This document shows, in pieces, positions 27,075 to 38,500 of a stretch of DNA of 64,000 bases; position 1 is the first letter of the stretch, and each line of letters opens with the position of its first letter. Position numbers and translations under genes: made by a program. The DNA is from Sphingomonadaceae bacterium 3R27C6 (GTDB lineage Bacteria > Pseudomonadota > Alphaproteobacteria > Sphingomonadales > Sphingomonadaceae), in assembly GCA_005503215.1 (NCBI GenBank), contig SCNS01000012.1:1-64000 (forward strand), given 5' to 3'. The notes under the pieces were generated by a model. The model was not told where the DNA came from and made no database searches. It saw nothing but the letters and a program-made list of their open reading frames with translations.

Positions 27075-28166
27075 TTATGTTCCGGGCTGGATTTCGGGTG
27101 TGGCGGCGGCGCCCTGCTGGTTCGTCAGGCTGTCGAACCGCGATTTGCTCTGCGTCGGGTCGGGAATATTAGGGACCCAACCCTTGGTCATATCGACGCG
27201 GCCGCCGACATCATTGTCGGCGCGGTGGTCGGTCGGGTCGCGCGGCGGGGGCACGCCCTCGACCGCGATCGCTTCGCCGGGCAGCGCCTCCACGGCCGCA
27301 GTACCGCCTTGATAAAGCTGGCTGAACGCGGGAATCCACTCGGCGCCGGCGTAGGCGTCGGAGAAAGCCCCCGGCTTCCCCCACGAACCCGGCCAGCGAT
27401 AGAAGATATGCGCGCCGATCTGCTCGATCTTGGTGAGCTTCGGCGCCCAGCGCGGCAGGACGTAATTGGCGTGATAATGCGTCGCCATGCCGACGCTCGT
27501 CTCGACATGCCCCGACAGCGCCGCGCGCGCGATCTCGGCCGAGCGGCGCCACAGCGCGGGCACCGGCGGGCGGCGCATCGAACCGTCGCACGCAAAGCTG
27601 AACTGGCAGCCGGGGCGCGAGCTGCCCTGATAGATCACGCCGCAGACGGTGTTCGGATAGGCTGGGTGCTTCATCCGGTTGAGAATCACCTGCGCGACCG
27701 CGGCCTTGCCCGCATCCGATTCGGTCGCGGCCTCATAATAGATCGCCTGCGTCAGACAGCGCTGCGCGTTGGTCGCCTGCGCCAGCGAAATCGTCGGCAT
27801 CAGGAACGGCCGCGCCGCCTCGACCGGCAGGGTCGAAACCGGGAGCAGCGCGTTGCGCGCAACGGCGTCGGCGCCCTCGGCGGTCGGGACGACCGAATCA
27901 CTTTCGGTTTCGGTGATCAGCTTCGCGATCGCTTTCTTCTTCGCCGCCTTGGCGGTTTCGACGGGATCGGCCGTCCAGCTCGCGACGATGCCCTCGACGA
28001 AGCGCGACAGGCGATCGTTCGACGAAGCGAACAGGATCGCGGCCGCGAACAGCGCGAGACCCAGGAGGATCAGCCTCAGGCTCTTGGGCGCCCCCTGCCT
28101 GGCATCGGCCCAGGGTGCGTCGGCGGCTGCGGCGCCATCGCGCCCGATGTTAAGCTCAGGGATCAT
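27075..28166 (-). CDS. Membrane-anchored SleB-type cell wall hydrolase
   Basis: The ATG at 28166 overlaps the ABC-transporter stop (ATGA) and gives 363 residues. A single transmembrane helix (LRLILLGLALFAAAILFA) is followed by a periplasmic SleB/cell-wall hydrolase domain with CLTQAIYYEAATESDAGK, AVAQVILNRMKHP, and VCGVIYQGS...CQFSFACDG. SleB-type enzymes are lytic transglycosylases. A proline-rich tail of about 90 residues follows. Its location inside a type I secretion operon is uncommon and suggests that it opens peptidoglycan for the large secretion complex or its cargo. The function is inferred from family and position. Confidence 0.87.
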   Translation of the reverse strand: MIPELNIGRDGAAAADAPWADARQGAPKSLRLILLGLALFAAAILFASSNDRLSRFVEGIVASWTADPVETAKAAKKKAIAKLITETESDSVVPTAEGADAVARNALLPVSTLPVEAARPFLMPTISLAQATNAQRCLTQAIYYEAATESDAGKAAVAQVILNRMKHPAYPNTVCGVIYQGSSRPGCQFSFACDGSMRRPPVPALWRRSAEIARAALSGHVETSVGMATHYHANYVLPRWAPKLTKIEQIGAHIFYRWPGSWGKPGAFSDAYAGAEWIPAFSQLYQGGTAAVEALPGEAIAVEGVPPPRDPTDHRADNDVGGRVDMTKGWVPNIPDPTQSKSRFDSLTNQQGAAATPEIQPGT

Positions 28167-30310
28167 GATGCCGGTTCCTTGGTCGATCGCGCGAGCACCT
28201 CGGCGCGCGGGCCGTCGGCGACGATCCGTCCGCCGTCGATGACGATGATGCGGTCGCAAATCTGCAGGATCGCCTCGCGGTGCGTCGCGATAATCACCGT
28301 CTGCGATTTCGCGACGGCGCTATCGAGCGCGGTGATGAAAAGCCGTTCGCTCTGCGTGTCCATCGCGCCGGTCGGCTCGTCGAGGAACAGGAGGCGCGAG
28401 GGTGAGGCGAGCGCGCGCGCGATGGTCAGGAAACCGCGCTGACCGCCCGAAAGCTGGCCGCCACGCTCGCCGGTGCCGCGGTCGAGCCCGGTTTCGTCGC
28501 GGCCCATGAAGCGGTCGGCGCCGATCGACTGCAAGGTCGCGAGCAGCTCGGCGTCGGTCGCCGAGGGGGCGCAAAATTGCATATTCTGCTTGATCGAACC
28601 GCTGAACAGCACCGCATCCTGCCCGACGAAGCGGAATTGCGAGCGGAGGTAGATCGGCGAATGCTGGCGGCTGTCGAGCCCGTCGATGAAGATATTGCCC
28701 GCCTCGGGCGCATAGAGGCCGCAGAGCAGGCGCCCGAGCGTCGACTTGCCCGACGCGACGCGGCCGACGATCGCGATCCGCTCGCCTGCCTCGATCTTGA
28801 GGTCGATGTCGGTGAGCGACGGCGCCGCGGCGCCCGGATAGGTGAAGGACAGTCCCTCGACCGAGATATTGCCCGTGTCGATTGTCAGGTTCAGCGCGCT
28901 GCTGCCCATGCGGCGTTCGTCGTCGGCCTCGATCATCTGCTGGATGCTCGCCATCGTCGTCAGCGCCTGCCGCCCGCGCGTCATCAGGAAGGCGAGTTGC
29001 CCGACGGGGGCCATCGAGCGACCCGCGAGCATCACGATCGCGATGATCGCCCCCATCGAAATCTTGCCTGCATCGAAGAGGTAAAAACCCCCGACGATGA
29101 GCGCGAGGCCCGAAAATTGCTGGCCGAGCGTCGCGAGATTGATAGCGGCGGCGCCGGTCCGGCGCATCACCGCCTGTGTCCGCGCGCTGGTGTCGACCAT
29201 CCGGCGCCACTGGCCGAGCACCTGCCCCTCGGCGGCGCAGCTCTTGACCGTTTCGGCGCCGCCGATCGCCTCGACGAGCATCGCATGCTGGATGCTCATA
29301 TCGGCCTGATTGTCGAGCGACGCCTGCATCATGCGGCGCTGCAGGAAATAGCCGGCAACGCCCATCGCGACGATGATCGCCAGCGGGACGAGCGCGAGCC
29401 AGCCCGCGAGCACCGCGATCATGATCAGGAACAGCACGAGGAAAACGACGTCGACGATGAGCACGATCGTCGTCGAGGCGAAGAAGTCGCGGATGCTCTC
29501 GAATTCGGAGACGCGCCGCGCGAGCATGCCCGTACTGCCGCGCCGATCGGCGAGCGGCATGTTCAGGACTTTGGAGAAGATCTTCTCCGACAATTTGACG
29601 TCGAGGTCGCGGCCGAGATCGTCGAGCAAGGTCGAACGCGCGAGGCGGAGCGTGAATTCAACCGCGAAGGCGAGCAGCGCGCCGACCGCGAGAACCCACA
29701 GGCTCGATACCGCCTTGTTCGGGATGACGCGGTCATAGACGTTCATCGTGAAGAGCGGCAGCGCAAAGCCGAGCAGGTTGATCATCAGCGCCGCGCCGAG
29801 CACCGGATAGAAGGAACGGCGCATCCGCCGGACCTCGCTCCAGAACCAGTGGCGCTTCGCCTGTTCGTCCCACGGCCGCTCCTCGGCGCGGATCGCGGTC
29901 GGATCGGCGGCCACCGCCACCGCCTGCCCCGCATAGCTTTCCTCGACACTGTCTTCGTCGGCCCAGACCGGCGCTTCGGCGCCGGGTTCCCAGACGAGAT
30001 ACTGGTCGTCCTTCGCCTCGATCAGCACCGCGCACGACGCGTCCGTTCGGCGGACGATCGCCGGCAGCTCGCGCGCAAGGTTCCTTACCTTGCGCGCATA
30101 AAGGCGCTCATTGTTGATGAAGCAGAGGTCGAGCGCGGCCTCGGCCTGATGAAAGGGGAGGAAACCCCTTTCATCGCGCGCGAGCGCCGAGAGCGCGCCG
30201 CGCTGGAAATTCTGTCCGAAATGCTGCGCGACAAAGAGGATGCAGGCGATCAGCGGATCGCCCGGCACCTCTTTACCGATACGCGCAATCGAGGATTGAT
30301 TCTGCACCAT
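28163..30310 (-). CDS. Type I secretion ABC transporter (LapB-type) with C39-like domain
   Basis: The 715-residue protein has three parts: an N-terminal C39-like domain (about 1-130), six transmembrane helices (about 160-430), and a nucleotide-binding domain with Walker A GRVASGKSTLG, signature LSGGQRGFLTIARAL and Walker B LLFLDEPTGAMD. In the C39-like domain the catalytic Cys position is Pro (DPLIACILFVAQHFG), so it should bind cargo but not cut a Gly-Gly leader. This type exports RTX adhesins with uncleaved C-terminal signals. It is 35 bases after the TolC gene in the adhesin operon. Confidence 0.95.
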   Translation of the reverse strand: MVQNQSSIARIGKEVPGDPLIACILFVAQHFGQNFQRGALSALARDERGFLPFHQAEAALDLCFINNERLYARKVRNLARELPAIVRRTDASCAVLIEAKDDQYLVWEPGAEAPVWADEDSVEESYAGQAVAVAADPTAIRAEERPWDEQAKRHWFWSEVRRMRRSFYPVLGAALMINLLGFALPLFTMNVYDRVIPNKAVSSLWVLAVGALLAFAVEFTLRLARSTLLDDLGRDLDVKLSEKIFSKVLNMPLADRRGSTGMLARRVSEFESIRDFFASTTIVLIVDVVFLVLFLIMIAVLAGWLALVPLAIIVAMGVAGYFLQRRMMQASLDNQADMSIQHAMLVEAIGGAETVKSCAAEGQVLGQWRRMVDTSARTQAVMRRTGAAAINLATLGQQFSGLALIVGGFYLFDAGKISMGAIIAIVMLAGRSMAPVGQLAFLMTRGRQALTTMASIQQMIEADDERRMGSSALNLTIDTGNISVEGLSFTYPGAAAPSLTDIDLKIEAGERIAIVGRVASGKSTLGRLLCGLYAPEAGNIFIDGLDSRQHSPIYLRSQFRFVGQDAVLFSGSIKQNMQFCAPSATDAELLATLQSIGADRFMGRDETGLDRGTGERGGQLSGGQRGFLTIARALASPSRLLFLDEPTGAMDTQSERLFITALDSAVAKSQTVIIATHREAILQICDRIIVIDGGRIVADGPRAEVLARSTKEPAS

Positions 30311-30345
30311 ATTGAAATTTTCTACTTGGAATCAATCCACTGACA

Positions 30346-31740
30346 TCATTGCGGATAGTGGCGGCGCTGTAGTTCGGCCGGGGCTGGCGGACCGTAACCG
30401 ACCTTCTCGCGCGCATAGACGCGGCGCGCTTCGGGGGCGGTCAGGTTGAACGCCTCGAGCAGGCTGTTGGTCGATGCGAGGATCTGGTAGACCGCGAACA
30501 TCTCCGAGAAACGCGCGGTTTCGGCGCGCACCTGGACATTGAAGCGCGTGTTTTGCGCGTCGAGCACGTCGAGCAGCGAACGGCGGCCGACCGAGAATTG
30601 CTCACGGTACGACAGCAGGAGTTCGTCGGTCGACTTGCTCTGGTCGACGAGGTCGCGGAACACCGCGGTCTGCGTCTCGCGGCTGTTCCACGCGCGGCGC
30701 GTATCGGCTTCGGCGTTGCGTTCGGTTTCGTGCAGGCGGAAACGACTCTCGCTCGCGCGGCGTATCATCTCCTGATATTTCGCCTGATTGATCCCGCCGT
30801 TGAAAATATCCCAACGCAGGACGACGCGGCCGAGGAGGTCGGTCGTCTCGCCGCGGAACGCGTCGATATCGTCGCCAACCCGACCCGAGAATTCGAGGCC
30901 GATCGTCGGGAAAATATCGCCCTTTTCCTTCTTCGCCTCGGCATTCGCCGCATCGACATCGGCCTGCGCTTCGAGCACCTTGGGGTGCCGTGAGCGCGTC
31001 AGGCCAATGGCTTCGCTCAGGCTGACGGGCAGTTTTTCGGCCATCGCCGGCGGCATCTGCACGTCTTCGACTTCGAGCCCGCTCAGCGCGAGCAGCTCGA
31101 TCTTCGCATTCTGCAGCGCTTCCTTGGCTTCGGAAACGCGCACGCTGGCCGCCTTGGCGCGTTCCTGCGCCTGCTGCAGGTCGGCGACGCTGATCGATCC
31201 GGCGGTCACGCCGGTCGACAGGTCGGACACCAGACTGTTGTGAAAGGTCATATTGTCTTCGGCGGCGGCGACGACACGCTGCTGGAGCAGGACGTCGAGA
31301 TATTGCCGCGCCGATTGCAGCGCGATGAACTCGGACCGTTCGACCACGCGGAGCGCCGCGCCGTCGACGCGTGCCGCCTGACGCAGCTTTTCGCCGTGGC
31401 GCCGCCCGAAATCGATCAGCGTCTGCTCGGCGCGGATTCCCGCTTCGAGCGGATAGAGTTCGTCGTTGGCGATGCCGAGGTTGCGGCGCGTCGCATTTTC
31501 GAGCCGGCGGACCCCCGCCGACAATTCAAGCGAGACGCGCGGCAGGTAAAGACCCTTCGCCTGCTCGAGTTCGAACTCGATCGCCTGCTTGTTCATTTCC
31601 GCCTGATTGATCTGCGGATTGGAATCGATCGCGACCGCCATGACATTCTGCATGCTGGTCGGCTCGGCCAGGGCCGACGTCGCGAAAAAGGATATGGCGA
31701 TGGCCGAGGCAAAGCCGGCGAGCTTATATTGCGGTTTCAT
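30346..31740 (-). CDS. TolC-family outer membrane channel (LapE-like)
   Basis: The 464-residue precursor has a signal peptide (FASAIAISFFATSALAEP) and the two internal repeats of outer-membrane efflux proteins, with long helices in AEMNKQAIEFELEQAKG and VDAANAEAKKEKGDIFP, and the barrel stretch LLGRVVLRWDIFNGG. It is the outer-membrane channel of the secretion system. The ATG at 31740 overlaps the ompA stop by one base; a GTG one codon earlier is also possible. In Lap systems the adhesin N terminus is thought to plug this channel. Confidence 0.93.
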   Translation of the reverse strand: MKPQYKLAGFASAIAISFFATSALAEPTSMQNVMAVAIDSNPQINQAEMNKQAIEFELEQAKGLYLPRVSLELSAGVRRLENATRRNLGIANDELYPLEAGIRAEQTLIDFGRRHGEKLRQAARVDGAALRVVERSEFIALQSARQYLDVLLQQRVVAAAEDNMTFHNSLVSDLSTGVTAGSISVADLQQAQERAKAASVRVSEAKEALQNAKIELLALSGLEVEDVQMPPAMAEKLPVSLSEAIGLTRSRHPKVLEAQADVDAANAEAKKEKGDIFPTIGLEFSGRVGDDIDAFRGETTDLLGRVVLRWDIFNGGINQAKYQEMIRRASESRFRLHETERNAEADTRRAWNSRETQTAVFRDLVDQSKSTDELLLSYREQFSVGRRSLLDVLDAQNTRFNVQVRAETARFSEMFAVYQILASTNSLLEAFNLTAPEARRVYAREKVGYGPPAPAELQRRHYPQ

Positions 31741-32462
31741 CACTGTCCCCCCGTCCCGTTCACTTCAACTTCGACGCGCCGGTTCTCCGGCGTACGCTGG
31801 CCGTCCACGGTCTGGACGCGCGGCTTGCGCTCGCCCATGCCCGACACCGCGATCGCGTCGGCCGGAATGCCCGCGACGCCCATCATGTCGGCGATCACGC
31901 GCGCCCGGCGCAGCGCGAGGCCGTCATTATATTTGTCGGAGCCCGACCGATCGGTGTGGCCAACGACGGTAAAGCTGCGCCAGCCGCAACGCGTGCGATT
32001 CTCGGCCATGAAGGCGACCGACTGACCCGCATCGGCGGGCGCGGCGGTCGAATCCCAGTCGAAATAGAAGGTCGAGGCGACCTCGGGGGGGCAATTTTCG
32101 GTCGGCGGGGCCGGCGGCACCAGCGGCGCTTCGGGCGCCGGCTGCGGCTGCCTGGTCATCATGCCATAGGCGAAATCGCAGCGGCGCAGGCTTTCGGCGT
32201 CCTTGGTGCCCGATTTCAGGAAGCCCTTGGCGATACCGCACTGGACCTTGGCTTCCGACGCCCAGGTATAGGCATTGCTGTTGGCGGCGACGACCGATCG
32301 ATCGGCGGTCAGCGCCAGGGCCGCATCGTAGCGGGTCTGAACCTCGGTCCGCACCTGGTCGATCGGCAGATCGGCAAGAGCCTGCGCATATGCGCTGCCA
32401 GGCTGGGCGAAGGCCAGCGCGGCAAATGCCCCCGCCATCCATTTTCCCGGTTGATGTGCCAT
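31740..32462 (-). CDS. OmpA-family peptidoglycan-binding protein
   Basis: The ATG at 32462 follows GGGAGGGC and gives a 240-residue precursor with a signal peptide ending AQPGSAYAQA. The N-terminal half has a DALALTADRSVVAANSNAY stretch of unknown fold, then a Pro-rich linker (PQPAPEAPLVPPAPP), and then a C-terminal OmpA domain with FYFDWDS, VVGHTDRSGSDKYNDG, RRARVIADMMG and PENRRVEVEVNG. OmpA domains bind peptidoglycan. It sits 52 bases after the adhesin gene, so it may anchor the secretion channel or adhesin complex to the wall. Confidence 0.92.
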   Translation of the reverse strand: MAHQPGKWMAGAFAALAFAQPGSAYAQALADLPIDQVRTEVQTRYDAALALTADRSVVAANSNAYTWASEAKVQCGIAKGFLKSGTKDAESLRRCDFAYGMMTRQPQPAPEAPLVPPAPPTENCPPEVASTFYFDWDSTAAPADAGQSVAFMAENRTRCGWRSFTVVGHTDRSGSDKYNDGLALRRARVIADMMGVAGIPADAIAVSGMGERKPRVQTVDGQRTPENRRVEVEVNGTGGQ

Positions 32463-32514
32463 TTCGTATCGCCCTCCCGTTATTCTCGGTTCCACTGGTC
32501 CTAAATTTGCGCGA

Positions 32515-35500
32515 TCAGGCCGCCGCCATCTGGTGAAGATCCGCTGCCAGCGGCTGGCTGGTCGGGAACGCCACGTCGGGCGCGATCTGTTGATCGAGGA
32601 ACTGCGCCAGATCGAAAGCGGGCGTCTCGCCGGCCGCGATGTGCAACGGTTCTGCACCGCCCGTGACGGCGTGGATCAGCTGATCGACCGTGCTGGCGCC
32701 GCTTGCCAGAACCTCGGCAAGCACCGCGGCCGCCGCCGGATCATGCGCCGCGGCATCCGAACCCGCGACAACCGTATCGGCCGGCACCGCCGCCAGCGAC
32801 AGCAGTCCGTCCATCACGCCCGGATCGAACGAACCGCGATCCGCGATCATGTCGGCCAGCGAATCCGAGCTGTCGGCGTCGGCATGGTCGGCGGGCTCGC
32901 TGCGCCAGCCGCTGTCCTCTGCGCCGTCGATCGCGGCGGGGCTCGCGTCGTCGGAATGCAGCGTGGACGTGTCGGGCGCGGCGGTTTCCGGCGTTTCGGC
33001 AAGGCCGTCGCTGGCGGCGCTCGAAGGCGTCTCTCCCGCCGAAGCATCGACGGTAGCCGCCGTAACGCCGCCGTCGGCCTGCTCGATACCCGGCTCGTCC
33101 TTCGCCGCGACGATCGGCGATGCGCCGTTGTCGGGCTGCGCGCCCTGAATTCCCACGATCAGCGACGCGGCGACCAACGAGCTTGTCAGCGCCTGGTTGC
33201 CCGCAGCGCGCTGGACGTCTTCCGCCTCGCGCGCCGGTGCGCGAGCGCCGAGCTGTGTGTCGAGCTGGACTTCGATATAGTCGCCGCTCGTGCCGTCCTC
33301 GCGGGTGAAGCCGCCGCGCGCGGTCACCGCTTGGCCATCGACCTGCTCGTCGGTGGGGGTGGCACCCGTAGCGATCGAGGCGATCCCCCGATCGGCAAGG
33401 CTCGAAAGCTCGCCCGCATCGCTGACGCCGTCGGCGTTGGCGTCCTGCCAGATCAGGAGGTTGGCGAAAGCCGCGTCGGCCGCATCGATGACGCCGTCGC
33501 CATTGCCGTCGAGCGAAGCGAGCGCCGCGACGCCGCTGGCGAAATTGCCGCCACCGAAGCTGGGGGTGAAAATCTCGGTCCCGCTATCGATCTTGCCATT
33601 GCCGTCCAGATCGACCGCGAGGATTCCATCGTTCGACGAATTCCACGTCACCCGGTCGGCCGCACCGTCGGCATTGATGTCGAACGCCGCGGTCGCGCCA
33701 AAGGCATAGCCGTCACCGCCCAGATCGAGGATGATCGGGTCGGCGGTTCCGACGAAGTTGGTGGCGGAAAGATTGCCGTACCCAACGCCGTTGATCGTCA
33801 TGATATGCTCGACGGCCATGCCGCCCTGGCCGGGGTTGGTGGAGTCCGTGATCGACACCGAATAGATGCCGGCATTCGCCGAGCCGCCCGTGCCCGAATA
33901 GACGATGAACGTATAGGTCCCGGCCGGAATGCCGTCGGTTGCGCTCTGAATGAAGCCTTCGATCGTCGATCCGTCGCCGTCATTGCCAAGCGAACCCGTC
34001 ACCCAGGCACTATTGACCAGTGCGATGACTTCGACCCCGGCGCCGATGGTGGTCTGCGCTGCCGTCACGGTCACGAAGCTGCCATCGGTGCGGCTGATCC
34101 CGCCCATCGACACCGCGATCCGGTCGTTTGTCGTCGAGAAATTGCTGACGGTGGCGACCGTGTTGTCACCAAACCCAAGGGCCGTGTGGCTAAAGACGAC
34201 CTTGTCCGCCGCGCCGTCGCCGCTGCCGAGGTCGACCGACCAGGCGCGCGTGGTGAGTGCTGCGGCGTTGATGGTGACCGTATCGGCCCCCGCCCCGGCG
34301 CTGACCACGCTGTTGTTGCCGGTGCTCGCGGTGAGTGCGTCGCCGCTCGCCGACCCGGTGATCGTCATCGTCTCGGTCTGCGCGCCGAGGTTGATCGTCA
34401 CGCCGGTCGCAGCTCCCGATGCGGAAACCGTCTCGACATTCACCAACCTGCCATCGGCGAGACCGGTGAGGTCGGCCGAGGTCGAGGTCAGCGCGATCGT
34501 ATCGGTGCTGCCGCCGGCAAGGTCGATCGTGCCGGCCGCCTGGATGATCGCGTCGAGCTGCGCGCCGGTCAGCGTCAGCGTGTCGGCACCGCTCGATCCG
34601 GTGAGATTGCTCGTCTCGACATTGCTCACCACCGGCGTACCCGCAGCGGAAATATTCACCGCGCCGCTGAATGTGACGTTCAGCACGTCGGCGCCGGCCG
34701 CCAGGTCGATCGCTCCGAACGACGCCCATTGCGCTGCCGACATCGACACGGTGTCGATACCGCTGCTGCCCGTCAGCGTTTCGATGCCGCTGACCGTGCC
34801 GGTGGCGAAATTGACCGTCGTAGCGTTGGTCAACAGGATCGTGTCGTTGTTTGCACCGCCGTTGATCGTTTCGGTCGCCCCGAACTCACCATTGGCGAGC
34901 CAGAAAATATCGTTGCCGATACCACCGGTCAGCGTGTCCGAACCGGTGCCGCCCGAAATCAGGTCATCGCCGTCGCCGCCGTTGATGATGTCATTGCCTT
35001 CCTGGCCGAAGACGATGTCATTTCCGGTGCCGGCGTCGATCGTGTCGTTGCCGCCGGTCCGGCCGCTTTCCTTCGCAAGCGCCGCATAGTTAGCGCGAAT
35101 ATAGGCGATCGTGTCCTGACGGTTCCAGTCGCCGCCATTCAGACCCGGATCGATCGACTCCAGATTTGCCCGACCTTCGAGCGTCTGGAAGACCGCCCAG
35201 CCCGACCCGGCGGGAAGGCTGACGCCCAGCTGGGTCGCCAGCGTATCGGTGAACAGGACGTCGCCGAAGATCACGTCGCCCCCGGCGCCGCCATTGATGG
35301 TGTCATTCGCCGCCGCGGCGAGGTCGGTCGAGCCGCCCAGAACCTGGAGCACGGCAGCGAGTTCTTCGGCCGAGGTCGCGTTGGTCGCGCTGCCCGTCCC
35401 GCCCGATGCAACGCCGTCCTCGACATCGCTGAGCCGTGCAAGCAGCGTCGCATTGACGTTGATCCCGATCGAATCGATCGAATAGCCGGTCGCGAGTATC

Positions 35501-38500
35501 TGCTGCGGCTCGTTCGAGCCGTCGGTGCCGAGCACCTGGTCCATCGCATTCTGGACGTTGGTGGCGTCGGAATCGCTGCCGTTGCCGCCGGTATTCCATA
35601 GGGTTGGAAGACCGTCGGAAACGAAGACGACCTTATTGATGTCGGCGCCGACAATGCCGTTACCGCCGTTGATCCAGCTCAGCGCATCCTGGAGGCCGTC
35701 TTCATAGTTGGTGCCGCCGCCCGCCGACATGTCCTCGACCGCCTGTTTGGCATCATCGACCTCTTGCGTCTGGACGACCCCGTTGACGATCAGGTCGAAG
35801 GTGCCAAGATTGTCGCCATCCGCATCGAAATCGATGATCGTGATACGGATGTCCTTGGCCCCCGACGCCGCCAGGCTGTCGATCAGCGCCTGCACGCCAT
35901 CCTCAAGCGCTTGCTGCCGCGAGATCGTGCTGTTTCCGAACGGAATCTGCGTGGTCATGCTGCCCGAACTGTCGAGCACGAGCACGATATTCGCCTGTTG
36001 CCCTTCGGTGATCGTCACCGATCCCGGATCACCGACCAGCGTATCGTCGAACGCGCCGCCCTGGACGGCGCCGTCGGCCGGCCCTTGCGGATTGGCGACG
36101 ACATGATCGGTCGGCTCGCCAGCGACGTCACCGGTTGCCGAACCGATCACCAGCAGCGGTGAAGCAGTGGTGATCGCCAGCGACGCCTGCGCGGTGTCGC
36201 CGTCGCCGTCGACGATCGTGACCGGGACGATGAAGTTCACCGGGTTTTCGGTCTGCACCACCGCACCGAAGTCGCCGATCTTGAATGTATCGCCGCCGGC
36301 ATGGTGGAATTCGATGCTGTTGTATCCGTCGGCGGTAAAACCGGCGATGACGGTATTCGCGACGACACCGGCGACCGTCGCTTCGCCGTTGACGAAGGTC
36401 ACGGTGAAGTTCTGACCGCCGACATTATAGGTGCCGTTCGCCGTCACGCTGAGCGTCGCATTGTTGAAGCTGATCGCGACCTTGGTGATCGTATCCTTCA
36501 CACCGTCGCCGACGTCGTTATCGGTGTCGTTGTCGTCGCGGGCGACGAGCCGGACGCTGCTGCTGGAGTTAATGTTGGTGAACAGCGCCGACGCGCCGTT
36601 CGCATTGTAATGCGAATCGAAAGCGTGGGTCTGGTTCGCTAGCGTAGCATAATCCCCGTTCGCCGGATTCCCCGTGAGATCGATCACGAAATCGACGCGG
36701 ACGGCCTCGCCCGATCCGACGCTGTTGCCGCCCGAAACCCCGGTGCTGCTGGCGTTCGCATTCATCGTGCCGCCATCGACGCCGCTCGTCATCGGCGTGA
36801 TCAGCACGTCCGAGCTGTTGTTGTCGCCGGGCTTCACGAAACCGATCCACGACGTGTTGCCGCCAACAAAGTCGTAACCGGCGCCGTTGAAATCGACCGT
36901 CTGGGTCGAATCGAGCTTCTGGATCATCTGGACCTGATATTGGTCGGCATGGCCGGCCGGCTGCAGGCGGATGATAAAGACATCGTCGCCGTTCGGCTTT
37001 TCAGCAGTCAGGACGGTGCCGCCCGCAGAAATGACGTAGTTCAGCGCCAGACCGCCAGCGGTCAGATTCTGCGCCTGGAGCGCCGCGATCGTCGCCGCGG
37101 TGAAGATCACGCTTCCCGGACCGTCGCCGCCATAATTATTGTCGACGTCATTGTCGGTATCGAGCGACTGGTACACCGACGAGCCGGGGGCGTTGATCAG
37201 CGCCGCGCTGAGCGGCGCGATCGCGATCGGCGAGTCGTCCTCGAGCCCGATCGTCAGCGCCGTCGCGTTGGTCACCGTCGTGGTGCCGTCGTTGACGCTG
37301 ACCGGCACCACCAGCGACAGCGCGTCTTCTACCGTCGTATTGGGATGATCGATCGGCCGCGACAGCGTCACGGTGAAGTTGCCGCTGTTGTTGATCGAAA
37401 CGCTTATGATCGTATTGGCACCGACCTTGCCCAGCAGCAGCTGCGGGTTGGTCGTGTCCCAGACGATCGGCTGACCGCCCGAGAACAGCGCCGTCGCCGG
37501 TGCGCCGAGCGAGAAGGTCAGCGCATCGCCATCGAGGTCTGTCGCCGTAATCGTGCCGTTCCGGACGGTGAGGTTGGTCGTATCGACCGTGCCCGTCGTA
37601 TCGGGGAAGCCGCCCGGCAGGCCCTCGTCCGATACCGCGGTCGCCGCTGCCCCAATCGTCGGCAGATCGTTCGAGCCGTTGATCGTGATTTTCAGCGTCG
37701 TCGTCGACTGATCATTGTCGCCATCGGTGATCGTATAGGTGAAGGTTTCGAGCAGCGTTTCGCCCGCACCGAGCGCCTGTACCGTCGCATTGCCGTTGTT
37801 CAGCGTATAGGTGTAGCCGCCGCCGGCGCCCAGCGTCAGCGTGCCATAGGTCCCGTTGACCACCGAGCCGACATTTCCCGTCACCGGCGTCGGCGAAGCC
37901 CCGGCGGCGACGCCCGTCACCGCCGCGCCGTCGGCGCCCAGCGTGTCGGCGCTGCCTGGCGCATTGGTCGTGCCGACGCCTGTCAGGACATTGCCCGTGG
38001 CAACCGTCGCGGTGTCCTCGCTCACCGCATCGGTATCGGGACGCGCCGTCGGCAGGTCGTCCGAAACGGTGACATTGACCGTGCCGTTCGCCGTATCGCC
38101 ATCACTGTCGGTGGCGACGACGCCGACCGACCCCAGATTGACGAGGTCGTCGACATTGATCGTCGGATGGTCGTCATAATTGTCATTGAGCGTCGCGGTG
38201 ACCGAGGCATTGTTGCCGACACGCACCAGGTCGAGCGTGACGACGAGCCGCGCGCCGTCCGAGCCGGTGATCTGCGTGTCGGAGACGCGCAGCCAGGTCA
38301 GGCCGCCGCCGAGGCCCGCAACGCTGCTCGCGAAAACGATCGAGGCGATGGCGTCCGAACCCGGTGTGAAGACGAGCGATCCGCTGGTGAAGTCGGGGTT
38401 TGCAGAGGTCGAGCCGTCGGCCAGATTCTGGTCGTCGAGCGCGAGCGTGATCGATCCGCCCCCAATCGGATTGGCGCCGTCGGTCAGGCTGATCGCCTGC

